Positions 21,399 through 30,580 are shown, numbered from the stretch's first letter. The stretch is 55,101 nt of DNA from Chloroflexota bacterium (GCA_027623655.1 JAQBVG010000003.1:1-55101); one strand, 5' to 3'. Translations and numbers: made by a program. The notes: generated by a model from the sequence alone, not told the origin.

Positions 21399-22352
21399 CT
21401 AAACCAACCCCTCGGTCCAGTCGCCCGACAACACGGCGTCGAACATCCCGGCATTCTGATCGTTCCAACCGAACCGGTTCACCAGATTGAGTCGGTAAAT
21501 CAGTTCAAGCGCACTTAATCTCGAATTCAAGGCGTCATCGCTGAGATCACCGCGGCACTGCCTGACGAGCGGGTCGAGCAACGCCATGTCGAGCGGGTCG
21601 TTATAGACCTCTTCGAGTTGTTCAGGGACGAAGTTCCACGGGTAACGCCAGAATCGCAGCAACATGTCCAGTTCGTAATCGGGCGGCGCAAGTGCCATCC
21701 GGTCAAAGTCGAGGATCCCGACCAGTCCTCCCTGGTGATCGACAAGGACGTTGCCGAACCACAGGTCTCCGTGACATGAAACCCGGGGCTGATCGACAAG
21801 GGCCTCAGCCCACAATGCAAATGCTCCCTGCGACTGTGTCAGTACACGACCGGGCACGACCGAATCGACCGTACGGAGCGCACGGTTGAACGACTGCCGC
21901 ACGTGATTTCGCCAGTTTCCGGTCTCGGCATGCAACATCGCCGTATCCAGTCTGTACGCCTGAAGGTGGCCGACCGCATCAGCAAGACTCGTAGTGAGCC
22001 TGCGACGGGCGTCTCCATCCAGTCCCGGCCAGACGTTATAGGCGGTGGAGCCTTCGAGTCGATTGAGTATCACCCACGCTCTGCCTTCGAGCGCCCCGGT
22101 TTCAAGTACCCGGGGTGTAGCAACACCGGGTATTGCGAGGCCGCTAATTGCGAGCTCATGACTGAACCGCTCAGGCCGCCCAACCTCAGGGTCGATCTTG
22201 ATTACCGTTTCGTTCCCGATAAATACCCACGTGCCATAGCCAAATCCGTAGTCGACGGTGCTGCCAAGTTTGTTCGCAGCCCACTCACGCACGCGTCCAA
22301 GCGCGACGTGATCGTCCTTTTCATAGTTCCGCGACCAGGGGTTAATGAGCAT
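21399..22352 (-). CDS. Phosphotransferase of the aminoglycoside/choline kinase family
   Basis: This 317-residue protein-kinase-like small-molecule phosphotransferase has VIKID for the ATP-binding lysine (about 50-54), the catalytic loop CHGDLWFGN (His194 to Asn201) and ILDFDRM (Asp215/Asp217) for Mg binding. A WRYPWNFVPE segment follows in the C-terminal lobe. ATG 22352 is used. The broken relative downstream has a quite different N-terminal lobe, so they are family members rather than a recent duplication. Family substrates include aminoglycosides, homoserine, choline and sugars; the substrate here is not determined. Confidence 0.85.
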   Translation of the reverse strand: MLINPWSRNYEKDDHVALGRVREWAANKLGSTVDYGFGYGTWVFIGNETVIKIDPEVGRPERFSHELAISGLAIPGVATPRVLETGALEGRAWVILNRLEGSTAYNVWPGLDGDARRRLTTSLADAVGHLQAYRLDTAMLHAETGNWRNHVRQSFNRALRTVDSVVPGRVLTQSQGAFALWAEALVDQPRVSCHGDLWFGNVLVDHQGGLVGILDFDRMALAPPDYELDMLLRFWRYPWNFVPEQLEEVYNDPLDMALLDPLVRQCRGDLSDDALNSRLSALELIYRLNLVNRFGWNDQNAGMFDAVLSGDWTEGLV

Positions 22353-22498
22353 GGTTGCTCACAAGTGTAATTCCTGCCGGCGCCCTTATAACGAATCGTT
22401 CACCACACCCGCGGATCGTCGAGCCGTTCCGGCAACCGTGGTGCCGGGGCTATCCGCCTGGTAAGAAACGCCCCGGCTCAGTCGACTCTCAGGCTGCG

Positions 22499-23347
22499 TC
22501 AGGCGGGCTTGTATGCCCGAAGTGTGAGATTAATCAGCGTAGTCTGCCAGTCGACCGCGTCCGGCCTGCTCCGCTCCTGCTTTAGCACCTCGGTGCCGGT
22601 GAATCCTGCTTCCTCGATCAGCTCAAGGTACTCGCTCATCACCGCAGCGCCGCCCACGCACGACACCCATTCCGCCGCTGACGCCCTGACTTCGTCGGGG
22701 AGTGGCGCTTCGGTAACCATGTCGGAAATGACGAATCGACCACCTGGCTTCAGGATGCGCTGAATCTCCGAGAATACGCGGTCTTTCTGTTCAGAGAGCG
22801 CGATCACGCAATTGGAAATAACGAGATCGACCGTGTTGTCAGGTTGCGGTATCGATTCGATGTGACCCAGTTTGAACACCACGTTCTCCGTGCCGAGATT
22901 GGCCGCATTCTTCTGGGCCAACTCGATCATCCGAGGTGTCATGTCTATACCGATGACGAACCCTTCATCGCCAACTTCCTTCGCGGCGAGGAAGCAGTCG
23001 ATACCGCCCCCGGAACCTAGATCAAGCACTGTTTCGCCGGGCTTAGCATCGGCAATGCCGACCGGATTACCGCATCCGCCCGATGCGCCTGCCGCCTCGT
23101 CAGGTAAAACCTGGCGCTGATCGGCTGAGTAGTACCTGTCAGTTGCCTTGCGCCTCGTCGGGTCCGCTGCCCGCTCGGCAGCAGACTCTGCAAGGGCACC
23201 GTACTGGTGTTTGACCGCCGCAGTAATAGTTTCGAGCTGCGTATGACTAATTTCAACTACAGACCCGTCGCTGCAGCAATCGTCACCACAGCATGCAGCG
23301 ACGGCGTCGATCGAGGTCAATGTTCCAAGGGGGTTCAAGTTACTCAT
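22499..23347 (-). CDS. arsM: Arsenite S-adenosylmethionine methyltransferase
   Basis: ArsM methylates As(III) to methylated arsenicals for detoxification. The 282-residue protein has a SAM motif VLDLGSGGGIDCFLAA and the three Cys sites expected of the family: ASGGCGNP, ISNCVIAL and EWVSCVGGA, which bind As(III). The N-terminus adds two more pairs, Cys19-Cys20 and Cys24-Cys25 (AACCGDDCC), a likely extra arsenic-binding tail. ATG 23347 is 3 nt after the stop of the PadR-type regulator, so they are one operon, presumably induced by arsenic. Confidence 0.93.
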   Translation of the reverse strand: MSNLNPLGTLTSIDAVAACCGDDCCSDGSVVEISHTQLETITAAVKHQYGALAESAAERAADPTRRKATDRYYSADQRQVLPDEAAGASGGCGNPVGIADAKPGETVLDLGSGGGIDCFLAAKEVGDEGFVIGIDMTPRMIELAQKNAANLGTENVVFKLGHIESIPQPDNTVDLVISNCVIALSEQKDRVFSEIQRILKPGGRFVISDMVTEAPLPDEVRASAAEWVSCVGGAAVMSEYLELIEEAGFTGTEVLKQERSRPDAVDWQTTLINLTLRAYKPA

Positions 23348-23350
23348 AGC

Positions 23351-23788
23351 TCAATCTCCAAATATGTCGGAATCAATAACCGTCGTAGTACAGCAGACTG
23401 GATCAATGCCCGCTTCCTTCACGGCCATCTCGATCTGCGGTAAAACCATCGACCAGGCAAGTGCCGAAGCACGATAAGCCTCAAATCCAAGACCAGACAG
23501 CGAGTAAATCTTGCGCTGGCGACCGCGAATCACCGCTGTCTCGAGTTCGACATAGCGCCCGATCTCCAGCTCTCTTAGCATGGGGTAGATCATGGCGTCA
23601 GTCGGTCTAGCATCGCAGCACAATGCGATTCTCGATCCAATTTCGTAGCCGTGCATCGGCCCCGAACTCAATTGCTGCAACATGAAAAATCGTAGAAGGC
23701 TTTTTCTGTTTAGAGTCTGCCAGTAAGCGACGTCGACAAGATTGTTTGCCGACGATCGGCTCGTTGTCGACTCGGTGGTCATGGTCAT
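23351..23788 (-). CDS. PadR-family regulator with Cys-Cys pairs, likely arsenic-responsive
   Basis: This winged-helix regulator shows the PadR pattern: LLRFFMLQQLSSGPMHGYEIGSRI, then MIYPMLRELE and the wing GRQRKIYSLSGLG. Numbered from the track's GTG (23806) it has Cys63-Cys64 in the loop before the recognition helix and Cys138-Cys139 near the C-terminus. Such vicinal Cys pairs, one in the DNA-binding domain, are plausible As(III) ligands. ATG 23788, 12 nt after GGAG, is preferred, giving 145 residues. It lies immediately upstream of arsM, and palindromes sit in its promoter. By analogy with ArsR it is inferred to repress its own operon and release on arsenite. Confidence 0.8.
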   Translation of the reverse strand: MTMTTESTTSRSSANNLVDVAYWQTLNRKSLLRFFMLQQLSSGPMHGYEIGSRIALCCDARPTDAMIYPMLRELEIGRYVELETAVIRGRQRKIYSLSGLGFEAYRASALAWSMVLPQIEMAVKEAGIDPVCCTTTVIDSDIFGD

Positions 23789-23828
23789 CAGGATTGTCCG
23801 CTCCACGTATCGGTACTCGATGTATACC

Positions 23829-23846
23829 TATCGTAACGATATATCG
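23829..23846 (-). promoter_or_regulatory. Overlapping palindromes, candidate operator of the padR-arsM operon
   Basis: TATCGTAACGATA (23829-23841, arms of six around one base) overlaps the perfect palindrome CGATATATCG (23837-23846). They lie about 40-60 bp upstream of the regulator's start in the divergent spacer with polA. Position and symmetry fit a dimeric repressor site. No experimental site is known to me for this regulator. Confidence 0.55.
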
Positions 23847-23903
23847 TCAGAATAGGCATGTCAACGATTCTCAGCATCAGCCGTGGTCTCCCGCACCAGA
23901 AGC

Positions 23904-23909
23904 TATAAT
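23904..23909 (+). promoter_or_regulatory. Perfect -10 hexamer upstream of polA
   Basis: TATAAT occurs 54 nt before the polA ATG at 23963. No convincing -35 is found 16-18 bp upstream. The hexamer also lies in the divergent region shared with the padR-arsM operon. Confidence 0.45.
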
Positions 23910-23962
23910 CCGCCTACTCCCCGTACACACACGTGTTCGCACAGACACCGTTAAGAGATCAG

Positions 23963-26782
23963 ATGACGACTATCCCGGCAACAAAAGACGACAGGCTTTT
24001 CCTCCTGGTAGATGGTCACGCGATCGTATTCCGGGCATGGTTTGCAGTACGCGATCACCTGATTACCTCATCTGGACAGAACACCACCGGTGTCAGCGGG
24101 TTCATGACGATGTTCCTGAAGGTGTTGCGCGAGCAGAGTCCGACACACGTGGCGGTGACTTTCGACACGAAGGCGCCTACATTCCGTAAAGAGATGTTCC
24201 CGGAGTACAAGGCCCAGCGGCAGGAAGTTGACCCGGCACTCCACGAGCAGATTCCGATCCTGAAAGAGATCCTTGCTCCAATGGGTGTACCGGTCTACGA
24301 ATACGAGGGATTCGAGGCCGACGACCTGATCGGCACGCTCTCAAAACAGGCGACCGAGCAGGGCTTCAGGACACTAATACTGACCGGCGATGCCGATCAA
24401 TTGCAGCTCGTAGACGAGAAGACCTCGCTGCTTATGTATACAGGCTGGGGTGACGCAAAAATCTACGATCCCGCCGGTGTTGCCGAACGGTACGACGGAT
24501 TGGGTCCAGATTTTGTTGCCGAGATCAAGGCACTCGAAGGCGATACTTCCGACAACATCCCCGGAGTTCCGGGAGTCGGAAAAAAATCGGCCCGCGCAGT
24601 TCTTACCGAGTTGGGTCATTTCGATTCTCTTTTCAGCCGATTGAACGAAATCGAAAACATCCCGGGCCTCAGAGGTGCGAAGCGGACCATGAAGCTCCTT
24701 GAGGAGCATCGAGAGACAGCAGCAAAGGCACTTGTTCTGACGAGCATAGTGCGTGATGTGCCCGTTCAGTTCGATCCCGAAACCTCCCGGTTTGGTGAGT
24801 ACGATCGTGAAACCGTGCTTAAAGCTCTGCTCAACTATGAACTACGCCAGGCGGCGAATCGTCTTCCTAAAACCGAATCAACCACCGGCGCGAATGTGAA
24901 GGGCGCACATACGGGCCAACTCGATTTGATAGCGGAGACTGAAACCCCGGTCGAGCCGCTTGGCGACTACGAGATCGTCACCGACATGCCGAGCCTGAAC
25001 AACATGATTGCCCAGATAAGGGCCAGGGGTGAGTTCGCATTCGACACCGAAACCACCGGCCTCAACTCGATGATAGATGATCTCGTCGGACTCTCGTTCG
25101 CTATCAAAGCGAAGCACGCATGGTATGTGGCGATCGGACATACCGAGGGCGACCAGGTTCCTTATGCCGAAGGATTAGCTGCCCTCCGACCCCTGTTCGA
25201 AGACGGGTCGATAAAGAAAATCGCACACAACGCAAACTTCGACATCATGGTGCTCGCCACCGCGGGCATCGAACTAACGGGGCTCGCGTTCGACACCATG
25301 ATCGCTGCCCAACTCTGCGGTCGAATGGCGATCGGCCTGAAGCAACTTGCTCTCGATCTGTTCCATGCCGAAATGACAGAGATAAAAGAGCTGATAGGCG
25401 TCGGACAAAAACAGATCCCGATGTCCCACGTACCGATCTACAAGGCTGGCGCGTATGCCGCCGCCGACGCAGATTTCACGTGGCGGTTATATGAACATTT
25501 CGAACCGGAAATCGACAAACACCGGGCCCGGTACGTTAATTATGAAATCGAGATGCCACTGTTGCCGGTGATCGTTGAAATGCAACGCAACGGCATGATT
25601 GTCGATAAATCCGTGCTTGCCAAAATGTCAGAGGTCCTCGCTGCCGACATTCACCAGATCGAGCAGGCGGCAACAGCAATCGTCGGCGGTCGAGAACTGA
25701 ACCTCGCATCAAATCGACAGGTCGCCGACTTATTGATCGACGAACTCGGTGCACCGAAGACTCGCCGGACCAAAACAGGTTACTCGATGGATGCGAACGC
25801 CCTGGAACACATTCGCGAGGTCGAGGGACTGGACGACAGGGTCTACCAGATTGCCGACGCTGTGCTGAAGTACAGGGAATTGACCAAGCTGAAATCGACA
25901 TACGTCGACGCCCTCCCCCTCATGGTCAATCCGAATACCGGTCGGGTCCACACGAGCTTCAACCAGGTCGGTTCAGCCACCGGTCGTCTTTCGAGCACCG
26001 ATCCGAACGTCCAGAACATCCCGGTCCGCACAGAACTGGGTCGCAAGGTCCGTAAAGCATTCGTTGCCGACTCGAAAAACGGCTGGCAGCTCCTTGCCGC
26101 AGACTACTCGCAGATCGAACTACGAATACTCGCTCACATGTCCCAGGAGCCCGGGCTGCTGGAAGCTTTCCAGCGGGGCGAAGACATCCACGCGGCCACG
26201 GCACGAGCGATGTACGGGGTCGACGCCGTAACCCCGGATCAACGGCGAATTGCCAAGATTTTGAATTTCGGCGTTATCTACGGACTGGGACCTGTTGGCG
26301 TCGCCCGTCAAACGGACCTCACCCGGCAGCAGGGCCAGGAGTTCATCGACCTGTATTTCGGGAAGTACCCGGGCATCCGCGAATTTATCGAGCAGATGAA
26401 GCAGTCAGCACACGACACCGGGTTCGCCGAGACCATCACCGGCCGAAGGCGTTACTTACCTGACATCAATAATGCAGGACACCCCGGCCATAGGGCGGCA
26501 GCGGAACGTGTGTCTGTGAACATGCCCATACAGGGGACTGCCGCCGACGTGATCAAGCTGGCCATGATCAACATTTCGAACGAGATAAAAGCTCAGAGAA
26601 TGCGGTCGAAGATGTCCATACAGGTTCACGACGAGCTGATCTTCGAGATCGCACCGGGCGAGCTAATGGAAATGCAGTCGATGGTTACGACGATGATGCC
26701 AGCGGCTATGGACCTTTCAGTGCCTCTGCTGGTGGAAGCAAAGACCGGCCCAACATGGGGCGACATGGACTCCGCGGAGTAG
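23963..26782 (+). CDS. polA: DNA polymerase I
   Basis: The 939-residue polymerase fills gaps in repair and Okazaki processing. It has all three activities by sequence: an N-terminal 5' nuclease (YEGFEADDLIGTL, GDTSDNIPGVPGVG), a 3'-5' proofreading domain with intact acidic residues (FDTETTGL, HNANFDIMV, ADADFTWRLY) and the polymerase domain with motif A DYSQIELRILAHMS, motif B RRIAKILNFGVIYGLG and motif C QVHDELIFE. Many bacterial PolI enzymes have lost proofreading residues; this one has not. ATG 23963 has a purine-rich AAGAGA upstream; the track's GTG 23933 adds ten unlikely residues. mutM follows after 11 nt. Confidence 0.97.
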   Translation: MTTIPATKDDRLFLLVDGHAIVFRAWFAVRDHLITSSGQNTTGVSGFMTMFLKVLREQSPTHVAVTFDTKAPTFRKEMFPEYKAQRQEVDPALHEQIPILKEILAPMGVPVYEYEGFEADDLIGTLSKQATEQGFRTLILTGDADQLQLVDEKTSLLMYTGWGDAKIYDPAGVAERYDGLGPDFVAEIKALEGDTSDNIPGVPGVGKKSARAVLTELGHFDSLFSRLNEIENIPGLRGAKRTMKLLEEHRETAAKALVLTSIVRDVPVQFDPETSRFGEYDRETVLKALLNYELRQAANRLPKTESTTGANVKGAHTGQLDLIAETETPVEPLGDYEIVTDMPSLNNMIAQIRARGEFAFDTETTGLNSMIDDLVGLSFAIKAKHAWYVAIGHTEGDQVPYAEGLAALRPLFEDGSIKKIAHNANFDIMVLATAGIELTGLAFDTMIAAQLCGRMAIGLKQLALDLFHAEMTEIKELIGVGQKQIPMSHVPIYKAGAYAAADADFTWRLYEHFEPEIDKHRARYVNYEIEMPLLPVIVEMQRNGMIVDKSVLAKMSEVLAADIHQIEQAATAIVGGRELNLASNRQVADLLIDELGAPKTRRTKTGYSMDANALEHIREVEGLDDRVYQIADAVLKYRELTKLKSTYVDALPLMVNPNTGRVHTSFNQVGSATGRLSSTDPNVQNIPVRTELGRKVRKAFVADSKNGWQLLAADYSQIELRILAHMSQEPGLLEAFQRGEDIHAATARAMYGVDAVTPDQRRIAKILNFGVIYGLGPVGVARQTDLTRQQGQEFIDLYFGKYPGIREFIEQMKQSAHDTGFAETITGRRRYLPDINNAGHPGHRAAAERVSVNMPIQGTAADVIKLAMINISNEIKAQRMRSKMSIQVHDELIFEIAPGELMEMQSMVTTMMPAAMDLSVPLLVEAKTGPTWGDMDSAE

Positions 26783-26793
26783 ATGATCTCGCA

Positions 26794-27615
26794 TTGCCTG
26801 AACTTCCTGAAGTCGAGTCGCTAAGACGCTATCTAGCGAGAGAAGGCCTGATCGGCAGCGTTTTCGAGCGGGTGACTGTAGAGCTTAAGCCAAGTCCTGA
26901 AAAAGGGACCGGAGCGATCTCCGGCATAGAGCAACTACCGGGCCGCAGGGTCGGCAGCCTCCAGAGGCGCGGCAAGCAGATCGCCGCCGTGCTCGACCAG
27001 GGTGTGCTGGGCCTTCACATGGGGATGACTGGAAGAATCGAGGTTCTGAGGCCGGAGGAGCCGCTTCCAAGATTCACTCGCGTCGAATTTCGAATGCGAA
27101 ACGGCAACCACGAAATACATGCAGCGCTGGTCGATCCCAGAAGATGGGGTGCCGTTCGGATGTTTGACAGCCTGCCATCTGCATTCGCCGGGCTGGGTCC
27201 GGATGCGCTCGATCCGACTCTCACGAAAGAACATTTCGCGGAAGCAGTCAGTCGACGCAAAGCACCGATCAAACCGCTGCTACTTGATCAATCGCTGATT
27301 GCCGGTGTCGGGAACATCTATGCCGATGAAGCGCTACACAGGGTCAAAATCGCACCGGGTCGACGGGCCAATCGCATCTCAGCCGGAAACTTGCACGCCC
27401 TGTTCGGCGCGATACGAGAATCACTGGATCATGCCCTGGCTTTCATCATGGATCATCCAGACGATCGTGGTCGACCGTTCATTGTCGACGCTCACGACGA
27501 CCGGATGCGCCTGCGTCGAGTACCGGGTTCGTTCTGCCCCGGTTGCGAGATTCCGCTACGGACAAAAAGCTTCGGAGGTCGAACGGCCTACTACTGCGCA
27601 AACTGCCAGCACTGA
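26794..27615 (+). CDS. mutM: Formamidopyrimidine-DNA glycosylase
   Basis: MutM (Fpg) removes 8-oxoguanine and other oxidised purines and cleaves the abasic site. The start is decided by chemistry: the N-terminal proline after Met removal is the nucleophile, and TTG 26794 gives MPELPEVESL, whereas the track's 26755 start would bury it. Lys in LQRRGKQ, VGNIYADEALHR, and the C-terminal zinc finger CPGC...CANC are present, giving 273 residues. The gene follows polA by 11 nt, making a repair operon. Confidence 0.95.
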   Translation: MPELPEVESLRRYLAREGLIGSVFERVTVELKPSPEKGTGAISGIEQLPGRRVGSLQRRGKQIAAVLDQGVLGLHMGMTGRIEVLRPEEPLPRFTRVEFRMRNGNHEIHAALVDPRRWGAVRMFDSLPSAFAGLGPDALDPTLTKEHFAEAVSRRKAPIKPLLLDQSLIAGVGNIYADEALHRVKIAPGRRANRISAGNLHALFGAIRESLDHALAFIMDHPDDRGRPFIVDAHDDRMRLRRVPGSFCPGCEIPLRTKSFGGRTAYYCANCQH

Positions 27616-27843
27616 GTCGACACTGACGCAATCTGGTGCCCGCATTCGTCAACTTTGTTTGGACAAGCCCGGTATCGGCCGGTCTTCGGTCTCATTCGTT
27701 ATACCGTGTACCCCCGACCGGACCAGGCACGAACAGCCTGGCCTAGTTCCCGACCGCAAGCGGCGGATCCGTTCACCCACTACCGTTCGGATCCCGGTTA
27801 CCGGTCCTACCCCGCATGAAGCGCCCAACGCTAACGTCGCCTG

Positions 27844-28068
27844 TTAATTGAAGCCTACGTCGTCAAGGTTTTCGTGTTTTCTGTCTCGGAGTCGGTCGCG
27901 TAGTGCAATCCAGAAAAGAATCAGCAGGCCAAGGCCCGAAACACTCCATCCGATTGCGTAAAGGATCCAGGAGTCTTCTGTCGCAATGAGCACGATGATG
28001 CCAATTGCGGCGAGCACAGCCCCAATGAGGATCGTGACCATGCCGGACAGTTCAAGAAGTTGTTTCAT
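27844..28068 (-). CDS. Small two-helix membrane protein
   Basis: This is a 74-residue protein with two hydrophobic helices (MVTILIGAVLAAIGIIVLIA and WSVSGLGLLILFWIAL) and a charged C-terminus RDRLRDRKHENLDD. The track start at 28233 is not credible; ATG 28068 has a near-perfect Shine-Dalgarno, GGAGGAGTCAATG. It is monocistronic and convergent with mutM. I recognise no family; topology suggests both ends on the same side. Confidence 0.7.
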   Translation of the reverse strand: MKQLLELSGMVTILIGAVLAAIGIIVLIATEDSWILYAIGWSVSGLGLLILFWIALRDRLRDRKHENLDDVGFN

Positions 28069-28324
28069 TGACTCCTCCAAATATGCCCCGACCGACGCAG
28101 GAGTGGAACCACGCTTTACTCGCCCAACGGCCTCCCTGGATGGACCGCACGACGGTTCGGTTTGAAAGAGCCTGCAGCCGTGACGACGCCATAAATATTG
28201 TCCAACGCCTCCAGCATTTAAACCAGACCGCATCGCTGAGGAATCTGTAGTGTTTCGCTGTTACGGAACGCCCGGTTTCGCGATTAGACTTATTCTTTGT
28301 GCGGTCTCGGACCGACACCTCTGC

Positions 28325-28414
28325 GGAGGGGTGGCAGAGCGGTTGAATGCGCTTGTCTTGAAAACAAGTATGTCCGTAAGGGCATCGCAGGTTCGAATCC
28401 TGTCCCCTCCGCCA
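28325..28414 (+). tRNA. tRNA-Ser (TGA anticodon)
   Basis: The acceptor stem GGAGGGG (28325-28331) pairs with CCCCTCC (28404-28410). The anticodon stem CTTGT/ACAAG encloses loop CTTGAAA with anticodon TGA at 28359-28361. A long type II variable arm (TATGTCCGTAAGGGCATCG) and T-arm GCAGG-TTCGAAT-CCTGT follow. Discriminator G and an encoded CCA (28412-28414) complete it. It reads UCA serine codons; it is not tRNA-Sec, which would have anticodon TCA. Confidence 0.97.
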
Positions 28415-28573
28415 TATTTCACTGGCAGCACAAGAATTATCGTGACCAGCTGTCAACACTCGGAACCAGTCAGGGTGATGGATATTTCCTTCGGTTCTAT
28501 TGCACATGAGGTGTGGCTCGGATAATGTCGAGCGTTTGGATTTTCCGCACCCTCCGTTCTCGGGCCAACCTCA

Positions 28574-30247
28574 TTGAAACTATTCGGCACCGTGCTCCTG
28601 GTCTCGGCGCTCATTCTGCTGACAGCATGTCAATCAAGCTCAATACCGGATAGTGAACAAGCCCAGGAGCAGCAAAATCGCGACGAGGAGAGAGGTACTA
28701 CTCCGATCAGGTCCACTCCGATTGCGTCGAGCCTCAAACCATTCCGGACACCGCAACCCGCCTCTGCAGTTGTCGTTATTGATGGCAATCTGTCCAGGAG
28801 CGGCTTCATCGGCTCGGATGGCGGGACCATCGAGGCGATGGGAGGCGACGGGACTGGCTACACACTCAACTTTCCCCACGGTGTTCTTGTCGACGAGACT
28901 TTGATTACGCTAACTCCGATAGTCTCCGCTTCTGCATGGCCCATCGTTAACGGCGAAGCGGCGCTGGGAGTGCGAATCTTGCCCGACGCCACGCGCCTCA
29001 TGGGCGAAGCAGCGTTGACCATCAGACCCGGTCGCGCAGTTGGCTCGGTCGCCGCTTTCTCTGCCGAGTCGGGGGGAGGGAATTTTCACTTCGACCTGAT
29101 CAATCCAGGGACCGACGCAATCATCCTCCCGATCACGCATTTCGGTGATCAGTTCATCGGTGAGACGGAAGAGGCTACCGGGGATCAACACGAGGTCGAA
29201 GGACCTTCCGCCGGACGTGTTGCACCCGAAGATCTAGCGGGGCAGCTGGCCAATGTCGCTGGTGAAATCCTGGCTCGTGAACGAGCACGGCAGTTGAAGG
29301 GCGATGCTCCAGACGAGGCGGTATTCAACCGCCTGCGTGAACTCGGTGATGAGTTCTACACTCATGCCATCGAACCTTATATTGACGAGTGGGCTCACGA
29401 TTGTGAGGCCTCGAAGGAGCACACAGCGACCGCATTCCAGTGGGCGCGCTATATGATCCTGATTGGCGTCGACGAAGACGACGTTCGCATTACAAAGATC
29501 TTCACCGAGACCGTCAGGGCAGTCGAAAACTGCCTCAACGAACTACTGGAACCGTGCCTTAAAACTTCTGACCTGCCGGAGGCGCTGGGATTGCTTCGGA
29601 CGCTGAACCTGCTGAGCGATTCGCCCGAATACGAAGAATTCGACGTTTTTGAGAGCATATGTGGCGGCGTCTACGGCAGCATAACAAGCGAATCGATAAG
29701 ACTTCCTCTCAACGATATCCCCGTGGGTTATGATGGGGACGGACCGATTTTCTACGAACAGACCGTAACAGGATGGTTTTCGCTCCCTTCATTGTTCGAT
29801 GAAGAGTCCGACGACTCCGCTGAGTATGAAGGCACTGGCGGCCAGTCCGTATATCTTGAAGTTCGAGGCAAGTCTCGTAGAGAACACGCTGGTCTCTGCG
29901 GCATTTCGTATCAGCAAGAGGATTGGTTCGGCAGCGCATCATTGCAGGCTACCCTCCTGGTCGATTTCCAGGATGCCAACATTGCCCGCATTTCAATGGG
30001 TTGGGGTGAACCCGCCCGGGGTTTAAGTGTCTCTCACCGGTTTGACCGGGACTGCAACGTGCACCACGAGGAGACCATTGCTGAATGGCAATGGTCTCTT
30101 GATTGGCAGGGTGGTTTGGACGGTAAGGTCAGTCCAGACAGGAAGCGTGTCACGTTTGACTTCAGGTCTGAGGACGAATTCAATCACTCGACCGCGACGC
30201 TCACTGGTGTGCTGTACTCGAAGAATCCGCTTCACAGGTGGGATTGA
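28574..30247 (+). CDS. Lipoprotein of unknown function with ZU5-like segment
   Basis: This 557-residue predicted lipoprotein has signal MKLFGTVLLVSALILLTAC (Cys19). Residues about 75-115 (DGGTIEAMGGDGTGYTLNFPHGVL...ITLTPI) resemble the ZU5-like pattern of a Gly-Gly turn, a PxGxL/F strand and a final ITLTP strand. A helical, acidic middle region (about 220-365) with several Cys (CEASKEH, CLNELLEPC) and a beta-rich C-terminal part follow. TTG 28574 is the only sensible start; no clear ribosome-binding site. It lies between the tRNA-Ser and a decayed tRNA copy, so it may be acquired. Function unknown. Confidence 0.65.
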   Translation: MKLFGTVLLVSALILLTACQSSSIPDSEQAQEQQNRDEERGTTPIRSTPIASSLKPFRTPQPASAVVVIDGNLSRSGFIGSDGGTIEAMGGDGTGYTLNFPHGVLVDETLITLTPIVSASAWPIVNGEAALGVRILPDATRLMGEAALTIRPGRAVGSVAAFSAESGGGNFHFDLINPGTDAIILPITHFGDQFIGETEEATGDQHEVEGPSAGRVAPEDLAGQLANVAGEILARERARQLKGDAPDEAVFNRLRELGDEFYTHAIEPYIDEWAHDCEASKEHTATAFQWARYMILIGVDEDDVRITKIFTETVRAVENCLNELLEPCLKTSDLPEALGLLRTLNLLSDSPEYEEFDVFESICGGVYGSITSESIRLPLNDIPVGYDGDGPIFYEQTVTGWFSLPSLFDEESDDSAEYEGTGGQSVYLEVRGKSRREHAGLCGISYQQEDWFGSASLQATLLVDFQDANIARISMGWGEPARGLSVSHRFDRDCNVHHEETIAEWQWSLDWQGGLDGKVSPDRKRVTFDFRSEDEFNHSTATLTGVLYSKNPLHRWD

Positions 30248-30580
30248 TCCTCGTGACCAGGCAGTTTTAATGGTTTCAAGCGGCTGAATCGCGACGGCAC
30301 GAGGGAATGTCGCAGGTTCTCTGTGATGGAGTTGTCGGAAGCTTGCCGATGGCTACAGACGCGCGGTCGTTGAACACCTTTTCCAACACAAATCTGGATT
30401 GCGTTATCACGTAAAGGTCAGTCCGTGTTCCGTTTCCGATGATGTCTCCAGCACATACAGGAAAAGGCAAGAGAGATATGGTCCGGCACAACGATGCACG
30501 CGTTTGCCTCGTGCCATACTGAGTGAAGGGCTCGCGTAGTGCGACTTCCGGCCGAGGTTGGCCTTTAACAGGAGGACGGT
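30248..30580. other. Intergenic region between lipoprotein and transporter
   Basis: These 333 bases hold no ORF with protein character and no strong hairpin that I can see. The only clear element is the Shine-Dalgarno AGGAGG at its 3' end (30570-30575) belonging to the transporter gene. Confidence 0.45.

Noticed and set aside
27299-27847. 182-aa ORF after mutM
   Set aside because: It overlaps mutM in another frame for most of its length and has no protein-like pattern beyond the mutM end.
28325-28414. tRNA-Sec to serve the selenoprotein
   Set aside because: The anticodon is TGA (reads UCA), not TCA, and the acceptor stem has seven pairs; it is an ordinary tRNA-Ser.
28052-28507. 151-aa minus-strand ORF containing RRGQDSNLRCPYGHTC
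   Set aside because: It is the antisense translation of the tRNA-Ser, a well-known source of spurious proteins in databases.
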